A stretch of 64,000 nucleotides of DNA from assembly GCA_030442035.1 (NCBI GenBank), contig JAUJEA010000005.1, positions 248,001-312,000 of the forward strand, in the 5' to 3' direction. The notes beneath the pieces are model-generated. The model saw only the letters and a list, made by a program, of their open reading frames with translations. It had not been told where the DNA came from and did not search any database. Source of the stretch: Splendidivirga corallicola (lineage in GTDB: Bacteria > Bacteroidota > Bacteroidia > Cytophagales > Cyclobacteriaceae). Position numbers and translations under genes: made by a program. This document shows, one piece after another, positions 55,694 through 63,367 of this stretch (within the stretch, counting starts at the first letter, position 1; the number at the start of each line of letters is the position of its first letter).

Positions 55694-56788
55694 TCAATTC
55701 CAGGGTCCTTTCTTAGTAACACTAAAAAAGGATTTTCCGTCATAGCGAAAGAGTCCACCCCAACCACCAAACCAAAACCTTCCCTCTGTATCTTCAAAGA
55801 TGGACAATATCCCATTAGTATTAAGGCCATCTATTGGGGTGAAATGGGTAAATGATTTGCCATCGTAACGGTAAACTCCAAAGTTTTCTGCTGCGAACCA
55901 AATGTTGCCGTTTTTATCTTCATAAATACCACCAACTTCAATTCCTTTAACAACTCCATTCTGAGTAAAATTGGTAAAAGACTCTCCGTCGTACCGGCTT
56001 ATGCCCCCATACATAGTACCAATCCAAATGTTTCCCTTTGTATCTTCCATAATATTATGAATATTATTATCCGGAAGACCATCTTCTTTTGTAATATGAG
56101 TAAAGGTTTTTCCATCGTATTTGCAAATGCCAAACCCATCCGTACCAAACCACAAGGTACCATTTCTATCTTCCATGATACATTTAATCCGATCGTGAGT
56201 GTATGCTGTTGTCGTGTCCTTTACCTGGGCTTTTGGAATAGGAAAAACAGTGAAAGCTTTCCCATCGAATCTTCTTACTCCTTCATTAGTACCTACCCAA
56301 AATTCTCCTTTGCTGTCTATAATGAGGCTCCATATTGCATTTTTAAATGGGCCATCTCTTTCAAGAAAATTGGTAAATGATTTGCCATCATATTTGGTTA
56401 ACCCTCCGTAAGTACCAAACCATACATTACCTTCTTTATCCTCCACAATTCCAGTCGTGCGCCCGCCACCAAATCCGTCCTCTTCACTGAAATACTCCAA
56501 CGTATCTCCATTGTAACGCATGAGCCCATAGACATTGGTGCCGAACCAAAGATTTCCACCTTTATCTTGAAACATCACACGTACATGCTGGCATAACTGT
56601 CCATCAATGTAGAAAAGAGGATCAACATGGGTTTGATTTCCTTTCACAGATGTATCATTAGAAATTGCTTTTGGTTCAATAATACTATCTTTTGCTAAGT
56701 TCGTTTTTTCCGGTCCATTACAAGATGTGATGAAAACAAAAATGAAAAGCAAGAGTCGAAATTGTGAGATCACCAAAGACTTGTTCAT
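55694..56788 (-). CDS. Beta-propeller (two-component regulator propeller) lipoprotein
   Basis: A 364-residue lipoprotein (lipobox FVFITSC, Cys about 23). The mature chain is made of repeated Reg_prop blades with the pattern GNLWFGTNVYGLMRYNGDTL, GNVWFGTYGGLTKYDGKSFTNF, GTLWFGTDGFGICKYDGKTF, GNIWIGTMYGGISRYDGESFTNF, GNIWFAAENFGVYRYDGKSFTHF, GRFWFGGWGGLFRYDGKSFF. Each repeat is about 40 residues; at least seven are visible. Such propellers are normally sensory domains of hybrid histidine kinases; here there is no kinase. A surface sensor or binding role is inferred. Confidence 0.87.
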   Translation of the reverse strand: MNKSLVISQFRLLLFIFVFITSCNGPEKTNLAKDSIIEPKAISNDTSVKGNQTHVDPLFYIDGQLCQHVRVMFQDKGGNLWFGTNVYGLMRYNGDTLEYFSEEDGFGGGRTTGIVEDKEGNVWFGTYGGLTKYDGKSFTNFLERDGPFKNAIWSLIIDSKGEFWVGTNEGVRRFDGKAFTVFPIPKAQVKDTTTAYTHDRIKCIMEDRNGTLWFGTDGFGICKYDGKTFTHITKEDGLPDNNIHNIMEDTKGNIWIGTMYGGISRYDGESFTNFTQNGVVKGIEVGGIYEDKNGNIWFAAENFGVYRYDGKSFTHFTPIDGLNTNGILSIFEDTEGRFWFGGWGGLFRYDGKSFFSVTKKGPWN

Positions 56789-56899
56789 AAATGTGTTAAT
56801 TCTTTTTTAACAAAGATATGATCAAGTCTTTCCCATTGACTTTGCAAAGTGTAAATTAATGTAAACGAACTGTAAATATTTCAAAGGGTAGTTTTCGAA

Positions 56900-57436
56900 C
56901 TAAGCGTGATATGCTTGCTTTGTAAGTTTATAAATTATGTTGTCTTGATTATCCGCATCTTTTTTACCTTTAACAAGATCAAAACCATTTCTTTCTAACA
57001 ATTTTTTAGAACTTTCATTTAGTCTATGAGTATAGGCTTCAATAAATTCCAGATATAGATTTTTAAATCCGAATTCCAGAACACTTTTTAATGATTCATT
57101 CATTATCCCCATTCTCTGAAAACTTAGACTCAAATCATAGCCAACCTCGGCTATTTTTCGGTCTTTTGAAAAATTCCATAGGCATATACTACCAATCATT
57201 TTGTCATTATTTCTTTCTGTTATCGTCCAATAATAAATATCTCGATTTTCTATTCCGCGATTGATTTTTGAGATAAATTCAAGGGCTTTTTCTTTCAACT
57301 CGGCAGGTGGTCTTTTTACAAATTCATTTATTTTTTTATCAGAACGCAAATAAGAAATCATTTTCCAATCAGAATGTTTCAATCTTCGCAAAAACAATCG
57401 TTCAGTTTTTATTTCAGGAAATGAATTGTGTTCCAT
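56900..57436 (-). CDS. GNAT family N-acetyltransferase (RimJ/RimL-like)
   Basis: A 178-residue acetyltransferase with TERLFLRRLKHSDWKMISYLRSDKKINEFVKRPP (about 9-42) and the acetyl-CoA region MGIMNESLKSVLEFGFKNLYLEFIEAYTHRLNESSKKLLERNGF (about 115-160). This is the Acetyltransf_3 / RimJ/L pattern, which acetylates protein N termini or small amines. The start at 57436 is preferred to 57463 because the family starts FPEIKTERL. First gene of the right-hand minus-strand array. Confidence 0.87.
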   Translation of the reverse strand: MEHNSFPEIKTERLFLRRLKHSDWKMISYLRSDKKINEFVKRPPAELKEKALEFISKINRGIENRDIYYWTITERNNDKMIGSICLWNFSKDRKIAEVGYDLSLSFQRMGIMNESLKSVLEFGFKNLYLEFIEAYTHRLNESSKKLLERNGFDLVKGKKDADNQDNIIYKLTKQAYHA

Positions 57437-57689
57437 TAGTTTATTTTTTCTGCTCGCAGTCACATGTATGACAAAGTGAGTTTGCTTCCTCTCGCTTGTT
57501 CATTGATCTTAAAAATGGAGATTTATTATATCTGTTTCCGGAAGCATGGAAAGCAAATTCACTTTATCTTTTGTGATGCGCAGTACGTTTTATATTCTTA
57601 AATCTTTTAATCGTCAACGCCTGTAAATACTCATGATCACACCATTTGTTATTGCTTTTATTTTATCTATTCAAAAGTTTAAAGAAGTA

Positions 57690-57723
57690 CAACAACGTGT
57701 AAAACGCATTTTACACGTTGTTG
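57690..57723. repeat. Perfect 15-bp-arm palindrome, attC-like intergenic element
   Basis: CAACAACGTGTAAAA, four bases (CGCA), TTTTACACGTTGTTG: two perfect 15-bp arms. On the minus strand it follows 13 bases after the AbiEii-like stop, but no T run follows, so terminator function is doubtful. The sequence AACGTxTAAnnGCATTTTACA recurs at 61192-61230. The two may be recombination-type elements of a cassette array or noncoding folded elements. Confidence 0.6.
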
Positions 57724-57735
57724 TGGCTGGCTTTA

Positions 57736-58572
57736 TTAGTTGCCTGTTATTCCCTTATAAAATGCTTGAATTATTAACATTGAATATTCAATGTCCCAAT
57801 CTTGACTTCTTGCCCATTCCTTCGCTATATAGGATTGGCTTTTATCTTCTAGATTAGCTTTGATTATATCTATTATTCTTTGAGATAAACTTTCTGATTT
57901 CTCAAGATATGATTTGGCTTTTCTACCCAAAACCTCAGCTGAAATAATTAATTGATCAAAATTTTCGTCTGGAAAAGTATCATTATGTTCTTCAACAATC
58001 TCATCAAAATTATGTTCGAAATAATGTTCTATTATCCTAAGTATATCAGTTAAGTCATTTTCTCTTTCTTCCGGTCTATCACTCCAGGAAACTAATTTTA
58101 AAACAATCATTCCTGGTAATGGAGGAATGTTTACAATTTTATCTTCAATTCCTATTTTTTCAGGGTTTTCAAGGACTTCTTTAAACCCCAATACATATAA
58201 ATCTGAATAGCGTTTATTAAATTGAACAGTATCTTGTTCTTCAATTTCTCCAAATGGTAATAAGTCCACTGCGATATTATACTTTTCAGAATAGAATGTC
58301 CAAGGGGCTCTAACTTTATTGAAGCCTACTTTGGCAAGAGATTTACTCAACTCCTCGTATTTGTCGAGTGAAGATATCATTATTGCAAAATCAATGTCTT
58401 TTGTACCTCTACTTGGTTTGATGCCACTCTTTAATAACTCCAATGCAATTGCACTCACACCGATTAGGTAATAAGGAATTTTATGTTCGATCAAAATATC
58501 ATCAATTAAATCAAATACTTCTTTAAAGTGTGGAATCGCAAGTTCTTTATAAGTTTGGTTCGATGTATTCAT
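57736..58572 (-). CDS. AbiEii-like nucleotidyltransferase toxin
   Basis: A 278-residue protein of the AbiEii/AbiGii-like nucleotidyltransferase group. The nucleotidyltransferase core is GVSAIALELLKSGIKPSRGTKDIDFAIMIS (about residues 38-67, with the DxD-type metal pair DID), and AVDLLPFGEIE follows (about 102-112). It overlaps by 26 bases the gene encoding an AbiEi-like antitoxin upstream, which is the organisation of type IV toxin-antitoxin or phage-exclusion pairs (AbiE). Expected effect: growth arrest when the antitoxin is lost or inhibited. Activity here is inferred. Confidence 0.85.
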   Translation of the reverse strand: MNTSNQTYKELAIPHFKEVFDLIDDILIEHKIPYYLIGVSAIALELLKSGIKPSRGTKDIDFAIMISSLDKYEELSKSLAKVGFNKVRAPWTFYSEKYNIAVDLLPFGEIEEQDTVQFNKRYSDLYVLGFKEVLENPEKIGIEDKIVNIPPLPGMIVLKLVSWSDRPEERENDLTDILRIIEHYFEHNFDEIVEEHNDTFPDENFDQLIISAEVLGRKAKSYLEKSESLSQRIIDIIKANLEDKSQSYIAKEWARSQDWDIEYSMLIIQAFYKGITGN

Positions 58573-59518
58573 TAAAAATTATTTGTGCTACTTCTTCATT
58601 TCTTTTCCCTCCTTCTATCATAAGTTCCGCATATACAAGAATGGGAGGAGCGGTTTTGATCTTTGTATCTTTTTCCCAGAAGATATCCAGTGCTTCTAGT
58701 TGTCCCTCTTTATCTGGGATAAGTTTATAGTTTTTAATTAGATTAATATTATTCTCTTTAGTGTGTAAAAGAAGTTTTTCTGGTCTAAGATAATTGGTCA
58801 ATAAATCTGCTGCAGGTTCTCCTCCCCACACTGTAATTTCAGTATTTAGTCTTATATCTCTCCATTCATATGGAACTTTGTATTTTCCTTTTACTGTCTT
58901 AGGTCTAAGTTCAACGGCATAATCATTTATCCAGCGATTAATTAGTTCTATTTTGTTTTCCCAGATATAGTTTTTTTTATCGGCGGCTATGATATATCCT
59001 GTTTCTTTTAGACCATTGATTACTTGTGGTATATTTCCTAATGCTACACCTGTTTGTTCCGCAATTTCTCGATGAGTTTTGTTAATAAGCATTGGATTAA
59101 CTAAAAAATGAAAAAGAACTTTAAGTCCAGTTTTGGTGAACGCTCTATTGCTTGTTTTCTTTCGAACTTTATATGGTTTATTAGTATCAATAAACAGGTA
59201 AATTTGATTAGTCTTAATGAAAATATTTCCATTAGCTTCCAAATAAGCTATACCCAAATCTCTTAATTGCTTTTTAATTTTAGGAAAGATTTTTTCAGCA
59301 ACAATGATGAGATTTTTTTGTGTTTGCTTGTAATGTTCTATTTGGGGTATCTGATGTTGACGTAGCTCTCTTTTAATTTCTGTGACACATACATATTTAT
59401 TACCATCAATTTTGAAAATTGCAGTTCCATCAAGAGGACCATTTGGTGTCCATTTGGTATCTATACCCGCTGTTTTGGTGAGGTTTTCTAATGCTGTATC
59501 TATTATTTCTAATTCCAT
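58547..59518 (-). CDS. AbiEi-like type IV antitoxin with winged helix
   Basis: A 323-residue protein. An N-terminal part (about 1-110) resembles PDDEXK-like or nuclease-associated domains (GTAIFKIDGNKYVCVTEIKRELRQHQIPQIEHYKQTQKN). The winged helix (about 125-190: LVNPMLINKTHREIAEQTGVALGNIPQVINGLKETGYI) would bind the operator. The C-terminal region (about 200-323: GGEPAADLLTNYLRPEKLLLHT, VYAELMIEGGKRNEEVAQIIFNEYI) is the AbiEi-type domain. Start ATG 59518. The palindromic operator 59521-59571 begins 3 bases upstream, so autoregulation is expected. Confidence 0.85.
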   Translation of the reverse strand: MELEIIDTALENLTKTAGIDTKWTPNGPLDGTAIFKIDGNKYVCVTEIKRELRQHQIPQIEHYKQTQKNLIIVAEKIFPKIKKQLRDLGIAYLEANGNIFIKTNQIYLFIDTNKPYKVRKKTSNRAFTKTGLKVLFHFLVNPMLINKTHREIAEQTGVALGNIPQVINGLKETGYIIAADKKNYIWENKIELINRWINDYAVELRPKTVKGKYKVPYEWRDIRLNTEITVWGGEPAADLLTNYLRPEKLLLHTKENNINLIKNYKLIPDKEGQLEALDIFWEKDTKIKTAPPILVYAELMIEGGKRNEEVAQIIFNEYIEPNL

Positions 59519-59520
59519 TT

Positions 59521-59571
59521 GTTCACAAATATACAATGTTCACGTAACGTGAACAAATAAAATAAGTGAAC
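59521..59571. promoter_or_regulatory. Symmetric four-half-site operator of the AbiE-like pair
   Basis: The core TGTTCACGTAACGTGAACA (59537-59555) is a perfect 9-1-9 palindrome. Outer half-sites GTTCAC (59521-59526) and GTGAAC (59566-59571) are placed symmetrically about the same centre (59546), each 17 bases from the inner copies. This suits a pair of antitoxin dimers acting as repressor. Confidence 0.8.
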
Positions 59572-59875
59572 AAATAAATAAAGAGCGATCCTACAGCTTG
59601 CACACAACGTTTAAAGTAATTGTTTGAACTTTTGATGCGTCGGATAGAGTCTGATATGTCAAATGTCAAGACGATGGCTAAAAGTACAAAAGGTTAAATT
59701 AAGCAGCCGCAAAAGTTTTGTGATTACTTATGTCCTGTGCATTGTTTTCAAATGATAAGGGAATTTTAATGTCAGCGTAAGAATATAAAGTGAATAGCGC
59801 CATCTCATTTCGAGATATTTTCATGTTTTGAAATTTGTTAAACTCCCTTTTATTCACATTTTTGGATTACTTCAT
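59572..59875. other. Gap between AbiE-like pair and DUF1990 gene
   Basis: A+T-rich gap that includes ACACAACGTTTAAAG (59602-59616), related to the elements at 57690 and 61192. The rest has no recognisable gene. Confidence 0.35.
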
Positions 59876-60439
59876 TTATTCCGATTCAACATTTGTTCGG
59901 AAGTTCCTAAGTGCAGCCTTTGTACAATATGATTGATAAGGTCTGCTAAAAACCGGTCCTATTAATTTAGTTAGTATATTACCAGGTGTTGAGAATGTAT
60001 GGATCTTGAAAATCGTTCGGTCACCACCCTGTTCCATGGTAAATGTGGAGATTCCACGCTCGACATGTCCTTCCAAAGTTTCATAACTGAATCCAAACCT
60101 GTTGGTTTCGTCAATTACTTCCTTAATTCGTACACCGAAAATTATTTTTTGGGAAAAATCGATTAATGGCGGAATGTAAACTTGTTGGACTATTGTGTCC
60201 CCTTGTCGAATTTCCCTGTTTTCATATCTCCATTGAGTTAGGAAAGTCATTATTCTCTGCGGAAATATTCGGTAATCAAATAGTATTTTGCGATTCACTT
60301 TTTTAAAATTTTGTGCAAGTTCAATAGTTGAAACTTGTTCTTTCAATTTTGCTTGTTCGTAAGACATGATCGATACAGATTTCAATCTGTCCAGGTGTTC
60401 AGGAAGTTTGTGTTTTTGGTCTATTAGAAAGATTTTCAT
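59876..60439 (-). CDS. DUF1990 family protein
   Basis: A 187-residue protein of the DUF1990 (UPF0548) family. Family motifs are FPQRIMTFLTQWRYENREIRQGDTIVQQVYIPP (about 58-90), FGVRIKEVIDETNRFGFSYETLEGHVERGISTFTME (about 100-135) and IFKIHTFSTPGNILTKLIGPVFSRPYQSYCTKAALRNF (about 142-179). No catalytic function is established for this family, which has a START-like fold. It is a lone gene in the array. Confidence 0.9.
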   Translation of the reverse strand: MKIFLIDQKHKLPEHLDRLKSVSIMSYEQAKLKEQVSTIELAQNFKKVNRKILFDYRIFPQRIMTFLTQWRYENREIRQGDTIVQQVYIPPLIDFSQKIIFGVRIKEVIDETNRFGFSYETLEGHVERGISTFTMEQGGDRTIFKIHTFSTPGNILTKLIGPVFSRPYQSYCTKAALRNFRTNVESE

Positions 60440-60541
60440 TAATCTCTATAGCAGTGGGTCAATGCACTACAACAGCCCATGTATGCATCGTAGCGTTGAT
60501 ACAAGTGTTTGCCATGTACGGCTATGATTTCATACATTTTG

Positions 60542-60790
60542 TTAGTTGCTTTTTTTTCTAATTAATTCTATTCGATCACATGAAGAGCACCACCAGTATT
60601 CTTTATCATTATCTTCCAATTTACAATCTGTTTTCTTACCACAATTTGAACATTCTCGTTCATAGGATTCATCTTCATAAGCTCCATAATGGCATATATG
60701 ACAACCCCAATAGGTCAGAGGAGATTCTTCTTTATCAATCCTCCAAGTAAATGAATCTTCCTGACAATTTGGACAAATCTGAGTCGCCAT
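60542..60790 (-). CDS. Small zinc-ribbon protein
   Basis: An 82-residue protein made of two zinc ribbons: CPNCQ...CHICH (Cys about 6, 9, 30, 33) and CSNCGKK...CSSCD (Cys about 47, 50, 68, 71), eight cysteines in four CxxC pairs. There is no membrane segment or recognised family. It may bind DNA, RNA or a partner protein. Its start lies 2 bases after the stop of the upstream gene at 60793, so the two are one transcription unit. Confidence 0.65.
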   Translation of the reverse strand: MATQICPNCQEDSFTWRIDKEESPLTYWGCHICHYGAYEDESYERECSNCGKKTDCKLEDNDKEYWWCSSCDRIELIRKKSN

Positions 60791-60792
60791 AA

Positions 60793-61179
60793 TTAATCGA
60801 TCAAAGTGTCTTCAAGTGTTTTAATTAGCTGTTTTAGTTTAATGTTGCTCAAATCGTTAATTCGATATTCGCGATATATCTTATCTCCGTCCCTTAGAAT
60901 TACTTCAAAGTCAGCTTTTCCAATGAACTCAATCCTGATATACTTCTGATCCGTCCTTAATCCAAAATCAACTGGCCGGGAGATAATTAAGGAATACATT
61001 GATGTTCCTAATCTAAAAAGTTTATTTTTACCTTCTTTTTTTAGTCTGCCAATAAATTCCAGGATCTTTTCAATAAATTCAAATCCATCATAATTCTCAA
61101 ATAAATCTAGATAGAACTCTTCAGTCTCATTCCATGAGTTTTGAAATCTGGTGATTATTTCTTGTGTTCTATCTGTCAT
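60793..61179 (-). CDS. Unidentified protein in operon with the zinc-ribbon gene
   Basis: A 128-residue protein. The sequence is amphipathic and acidic (RFQNSWNETEEFYLDLFENYDGFEFIEKILEFIGRLKKEG), with a beta-like second half (YIRIEFIGKADFEVILRDGDKIYREYRINDL). No family recognised. The start is ATG 61179, preferred to a TTG at 61185. Only 2 bases separate its stop from the zinc-ribbon gene start, suggesting coupled translation. This small two-gene unit may be a defence or immunity module, but this is speculative. Confidence 0.55.
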   Translation of the reverse strand: MTDRTQEIITRFQNSWNETEEFYLDLFENYDGFEFIEKILEFIGRLKKEGKNKLFRLGTSMYSLIISRPVDFGLRTDQKYIRIEFIGKADFEVILRDGDKIYREYRINDLSNIKLKQLIKTLEDTLID

Positions 61180-61191
61180 TATCAATTGCGA

Positions 61192-61230
61192 CTAACGTTT
61201 AATGCAATGCATTTTACATAGTAAAGTTAG
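61192..61230. repeat. Inter-gene palindromic element related to 57690
   Basis: Begins CTAACGTTTAATG and ends AGTAAAGTTAG, with CTAAC / GTTAG outer inverted repeat and the internal segment GCATTTTACA as in the 57690 palindrome. It sits between the gene at 61179 (5' side) and the stop at 61238, the same relative location as the 57690 element. Confidence 0.45.
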
Positions 61231-61237
61231 AATTGTT

Positions 61238-61753
61238 TTAATCCCGGCTTGCGTATAGACATTCACCAAATTCAAATGTTTCCGTATTAAACTCTCTCAT
61301 CTCAAATAAATACCAACCAAAATTTATCTTGGTAGCAAAGACCTTTTCTCCATTAGAATTTGTTAACCATCGTATATCACTGAAATGCTTTGACAACTCA
61401 TTTTCTTTCTTGTCCTTTAACGCTAAATCTGAAATCAGTTCTGGTACTCCTATAGTCTTTGTTAGCTTACCAGCGCTGTTATATACATAGAGTTGATTGC
61501 CACGATCCAACGTAGAACCTAGTTTTATGATAATTACTTTACTAAGTGAAAGATCAGGAAGTCCTCGGATAATCACATCTTTCTGAATAACTTTCACTGT
61601 TTTTCCATTATGCTGCCATTGAATTCCTTGAGTGGTTGAGTTAATAACCTCATAGTAAGATTTGTCATTTATTTTTAAAGAACCATTATCTTCAAGTTCA
61701 ACTTTAATTGACACTCCTCTTTCATTTATTTTTTTGAAGTTTTTTATAGTCAT
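61238..61753 (-). CDS. Unidentified protein, second of a two-gene unit
   Basis: A 171-residue protein without signal peptide or recognised family. It is rich in beta-like segments (VSIKVELEDNGSLKINDKSYYEV, KTVKVIQKDVIIRGLPDLSLSKVIIIKLGS, NQLYVYNSAGKLTKTIGVPEL), with WLTNSNGEKVFATKINFGWYLFEM near the end. The start lies 2 bases after the upstream stop, so the two genes are cotranscribed. It could be an immunity-type protein of a toxin system, but no toxin is visible, so the function is left open. Confidence 0.6.
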   Translation of the reverse strand: MTIKNFKKINERGVSIKVELEDNGSLKINDKSYYEVINSTTQGIQWQHNGKTVKVIQKDVIIRGLPDLSLSKVIIIKLGSTLDRGNQLYVYNSAGKLTKTIGVPELISDLALKDKKENELSKHFSDIRWLTNSNGEKVFATKINFGWYLFEMREFNTETFEFGECLYASRD

Positions 61754-61755
61754 CC

Positions 61756-62277
61756 TTAGATATACCTTTCCCAGTGATAAGCTCTAAACAAAGAATGACT
61801 CTCAAAAACGTAAAAGAATTCGTCTTTAAAGACTTTGTACGCTGACATAAAAGAGGATGTCTCAATATTTATATCATATAATTCTTCAAAAAAGTGGTCA
61901 TTAACATATAGTGAAACCTCTTCCAAAAATTCCTCTTTATTGAGAAAAGTTAAGTCGTTAAAACCTTTAAATGTTTTTTCTTGATAGTCTTCTTGATCGT
62001 GATGCGTATTTTCAAGCACTAAACACAGAAATAAAAAATTTTCTAAATTATCAATGTCCTCTTTGTTACATTCAAATATGAATAGTCTCTCATAGATATG
62101 CTTATCAGTAAATTCAAGAAATTCATTAACCGATCTGATATCAAAATCTAATTCTATTTCTAATTCAGGTTCTCGGTTTACATAAAAGAATTGTGGATCG
62201 ATACTATCCAGATTTTTAACTAATTCTAATAGGCGAATTGAACCTAATTTATCATATGTGATTGATTTTTTTCGCAT
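61756..62277 (-). CDS. Unidentified protein, first of a two-gene unit
   Basis: A 173-residue acidic protein with no recognised family. Segments are DSIDPQFFYVNREPELEIELDFDIRSVNEFLEF, FIFECNKEDIDNLENFLFLCLVLENTHHDQEDYQE, and a C-terminal FMSAYKVFKDEFFYVFESHSLFRAYHW. It lacks a signal peptide. It precedes and is coupled to the gene at 61238. The pair is the last unit of the array before the Mla operon. Confidence 0.6.
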   Translation of the reverse strand: MRKKSITYDKLGSIRLLELVKNLDSIDPQFFYVNREPELEIELDFDIRSVNEFLEFTDKHIYERLFIFECNKEDIDNLENFLFLCLVLENTHHDQEDYQEKTFKGFNDLTFLNKEEFLEEVSLYVNDHFFEELYDINIETSSFMSAYKVFKDEFFYVFESHSLFRAYHWERYI

Positions 62278-62618
62278 TTAAAAATTAACGCTAACAACCT
62301 AGTAAAAGCCACAAATAGCATTTATTAGTACCGCATTTTATTTACGAATCTAACAAATTTTTTATTTTCCGGATATTCTTCACTTCTATACTGGTAGAAA
62401 TTTCAGAAGCTAGGATGAGTTACTTAGTTATTCAATATTTTCCTTTCATTATCCCTACAATTTTTTGATTGTCCATAATCATAATCTTTCCTTATCCTCC
62501 CAAAATGTTCTCACCAAACAGCCTTCTCAATTATTTTTAGAAATATAATGCTGCAATCCTGCCAATTGTATTGAGTATCTATTAATTTAGTCGATTCGAA
62601 TAGGCACGAGCCTTTTTT
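62278..62618. other. Gap before the Mla operon
   Basis: About 340 A+T-rich bases that separate the minus-strand array from the plus-strand Mla operon, with TAACGCTAACAACCTAG near 62284-62300. A possible promoter, TTGTATTGAG followed by TATTAATTTAG (about 62565-62590), lies 30-55 bases upstream of the permease start. No gene is supported. Confidence 0.45.
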
Positions 62619-63347
62619 ATGAAAAGTATAGGAAAGTATTGCATTTTTATAGGTTCTCTATTTGTCAACAGAGAAAGATTCAGCACCTACATAAAACTTA
62701 TTATTAATGAGTGCATAGCCATTGGATTTAATTCTTTGGTACTGGTAAGCATTGTAGCCACATTCATTGGAGCTGTATCCACTGTGCAAACTGCCTTTAA
62801 TCTGGTCAGTCCATTGATCCCTACTTATGTGATCAGTCAGGTGGTAAGAGATCTTACTATCCTGGAATTGGCTCCTTCCATTATGGCCATTGTGTTTGCC
62901 GGAAAGGTGGGATCCAATATCGCCGGTGAACTTGGGACCATGAGGATCACGGAACAAATTGATGCCCTGGAGGTCATGGGTATTAATTCAAGTTCCTACC
63001 TGGTGTTACCAAAGGTGATAGCGGCATTGATCACCTATCCTATGTTGGTCGTGATAGCCGCATATCTATCCATTGTGGGTGGGTATTTCGCAGGTATCCT
63101 AACAAAAGTGATCACTGAAACAGAATATATTTATGGTATAAGGGTTGACTTTAATGAATTTACGGTCACCTTTGCTTTAATAAAGTCATTCGTTTTTGCT
63201 TTTTTGGTTTCTTCCATATCATCCTATAAAGGATTTTATACCAGAGGAGGTGCATTAGAGGTAGGAAAAGCCAGTACCAGTGCGGTAACCAATAGCTGTA
63301 TTGCGATCCTCCTGGCCGATTATTTACTGGCACAATTACTACTTTAA
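62619..63347 (+). CDS. mlaE: MlaE-family lipid ABC transporter permease
   Basis: A 242-residue inner-membrane permease for phospholipid trafficking between the membranes. Motifs of the MlaE/YrbE family are FIGAVSTVQTAFN (about 49-61), LAPSIMAIVFAGKVGSNIAGELGTMRITEQIDALEVMGIN (about 86-125) and the C-terminal GGALEVGKASTSAVTNSCIAILLADYLLAQLL. About five membrane helices. Twenty bases downstream begins the ATPase gene, so the two form the start of a mla operon. Confidence 0.92.
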   Translation: MKSIGKYCIFIGSLFVNRERFSTYIKLIINECIAIGFNSLVLVSIVATFIGAVSTVQTAFNLVSPLIPTYVISQVVRDLTILELAPSIMAIVFAGKVGSNIAGELGTMRITEQIDALEVMGINSSSYLVLPKVIAALITYPMLVVIAAYLSIVGGYFAGILTKVITETEYIYGIRVDFNEFTVTFALIKSFVFAFLVSSISSYKGFYTRGGALEVGKASTSAVTNSCIAILLADYLLAQLLL

Positions 63348-63367
63348 CTGATATTTGAAATTGGCGT

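Noticed and set aside
57690-57723. Palindrome considered as a rho-independent terminator of the AbiE-like operon
   Set aside because: No T tract follows on the minus strand, and part of the sequence recurs between other genes, so it was listed as a repeat instead.
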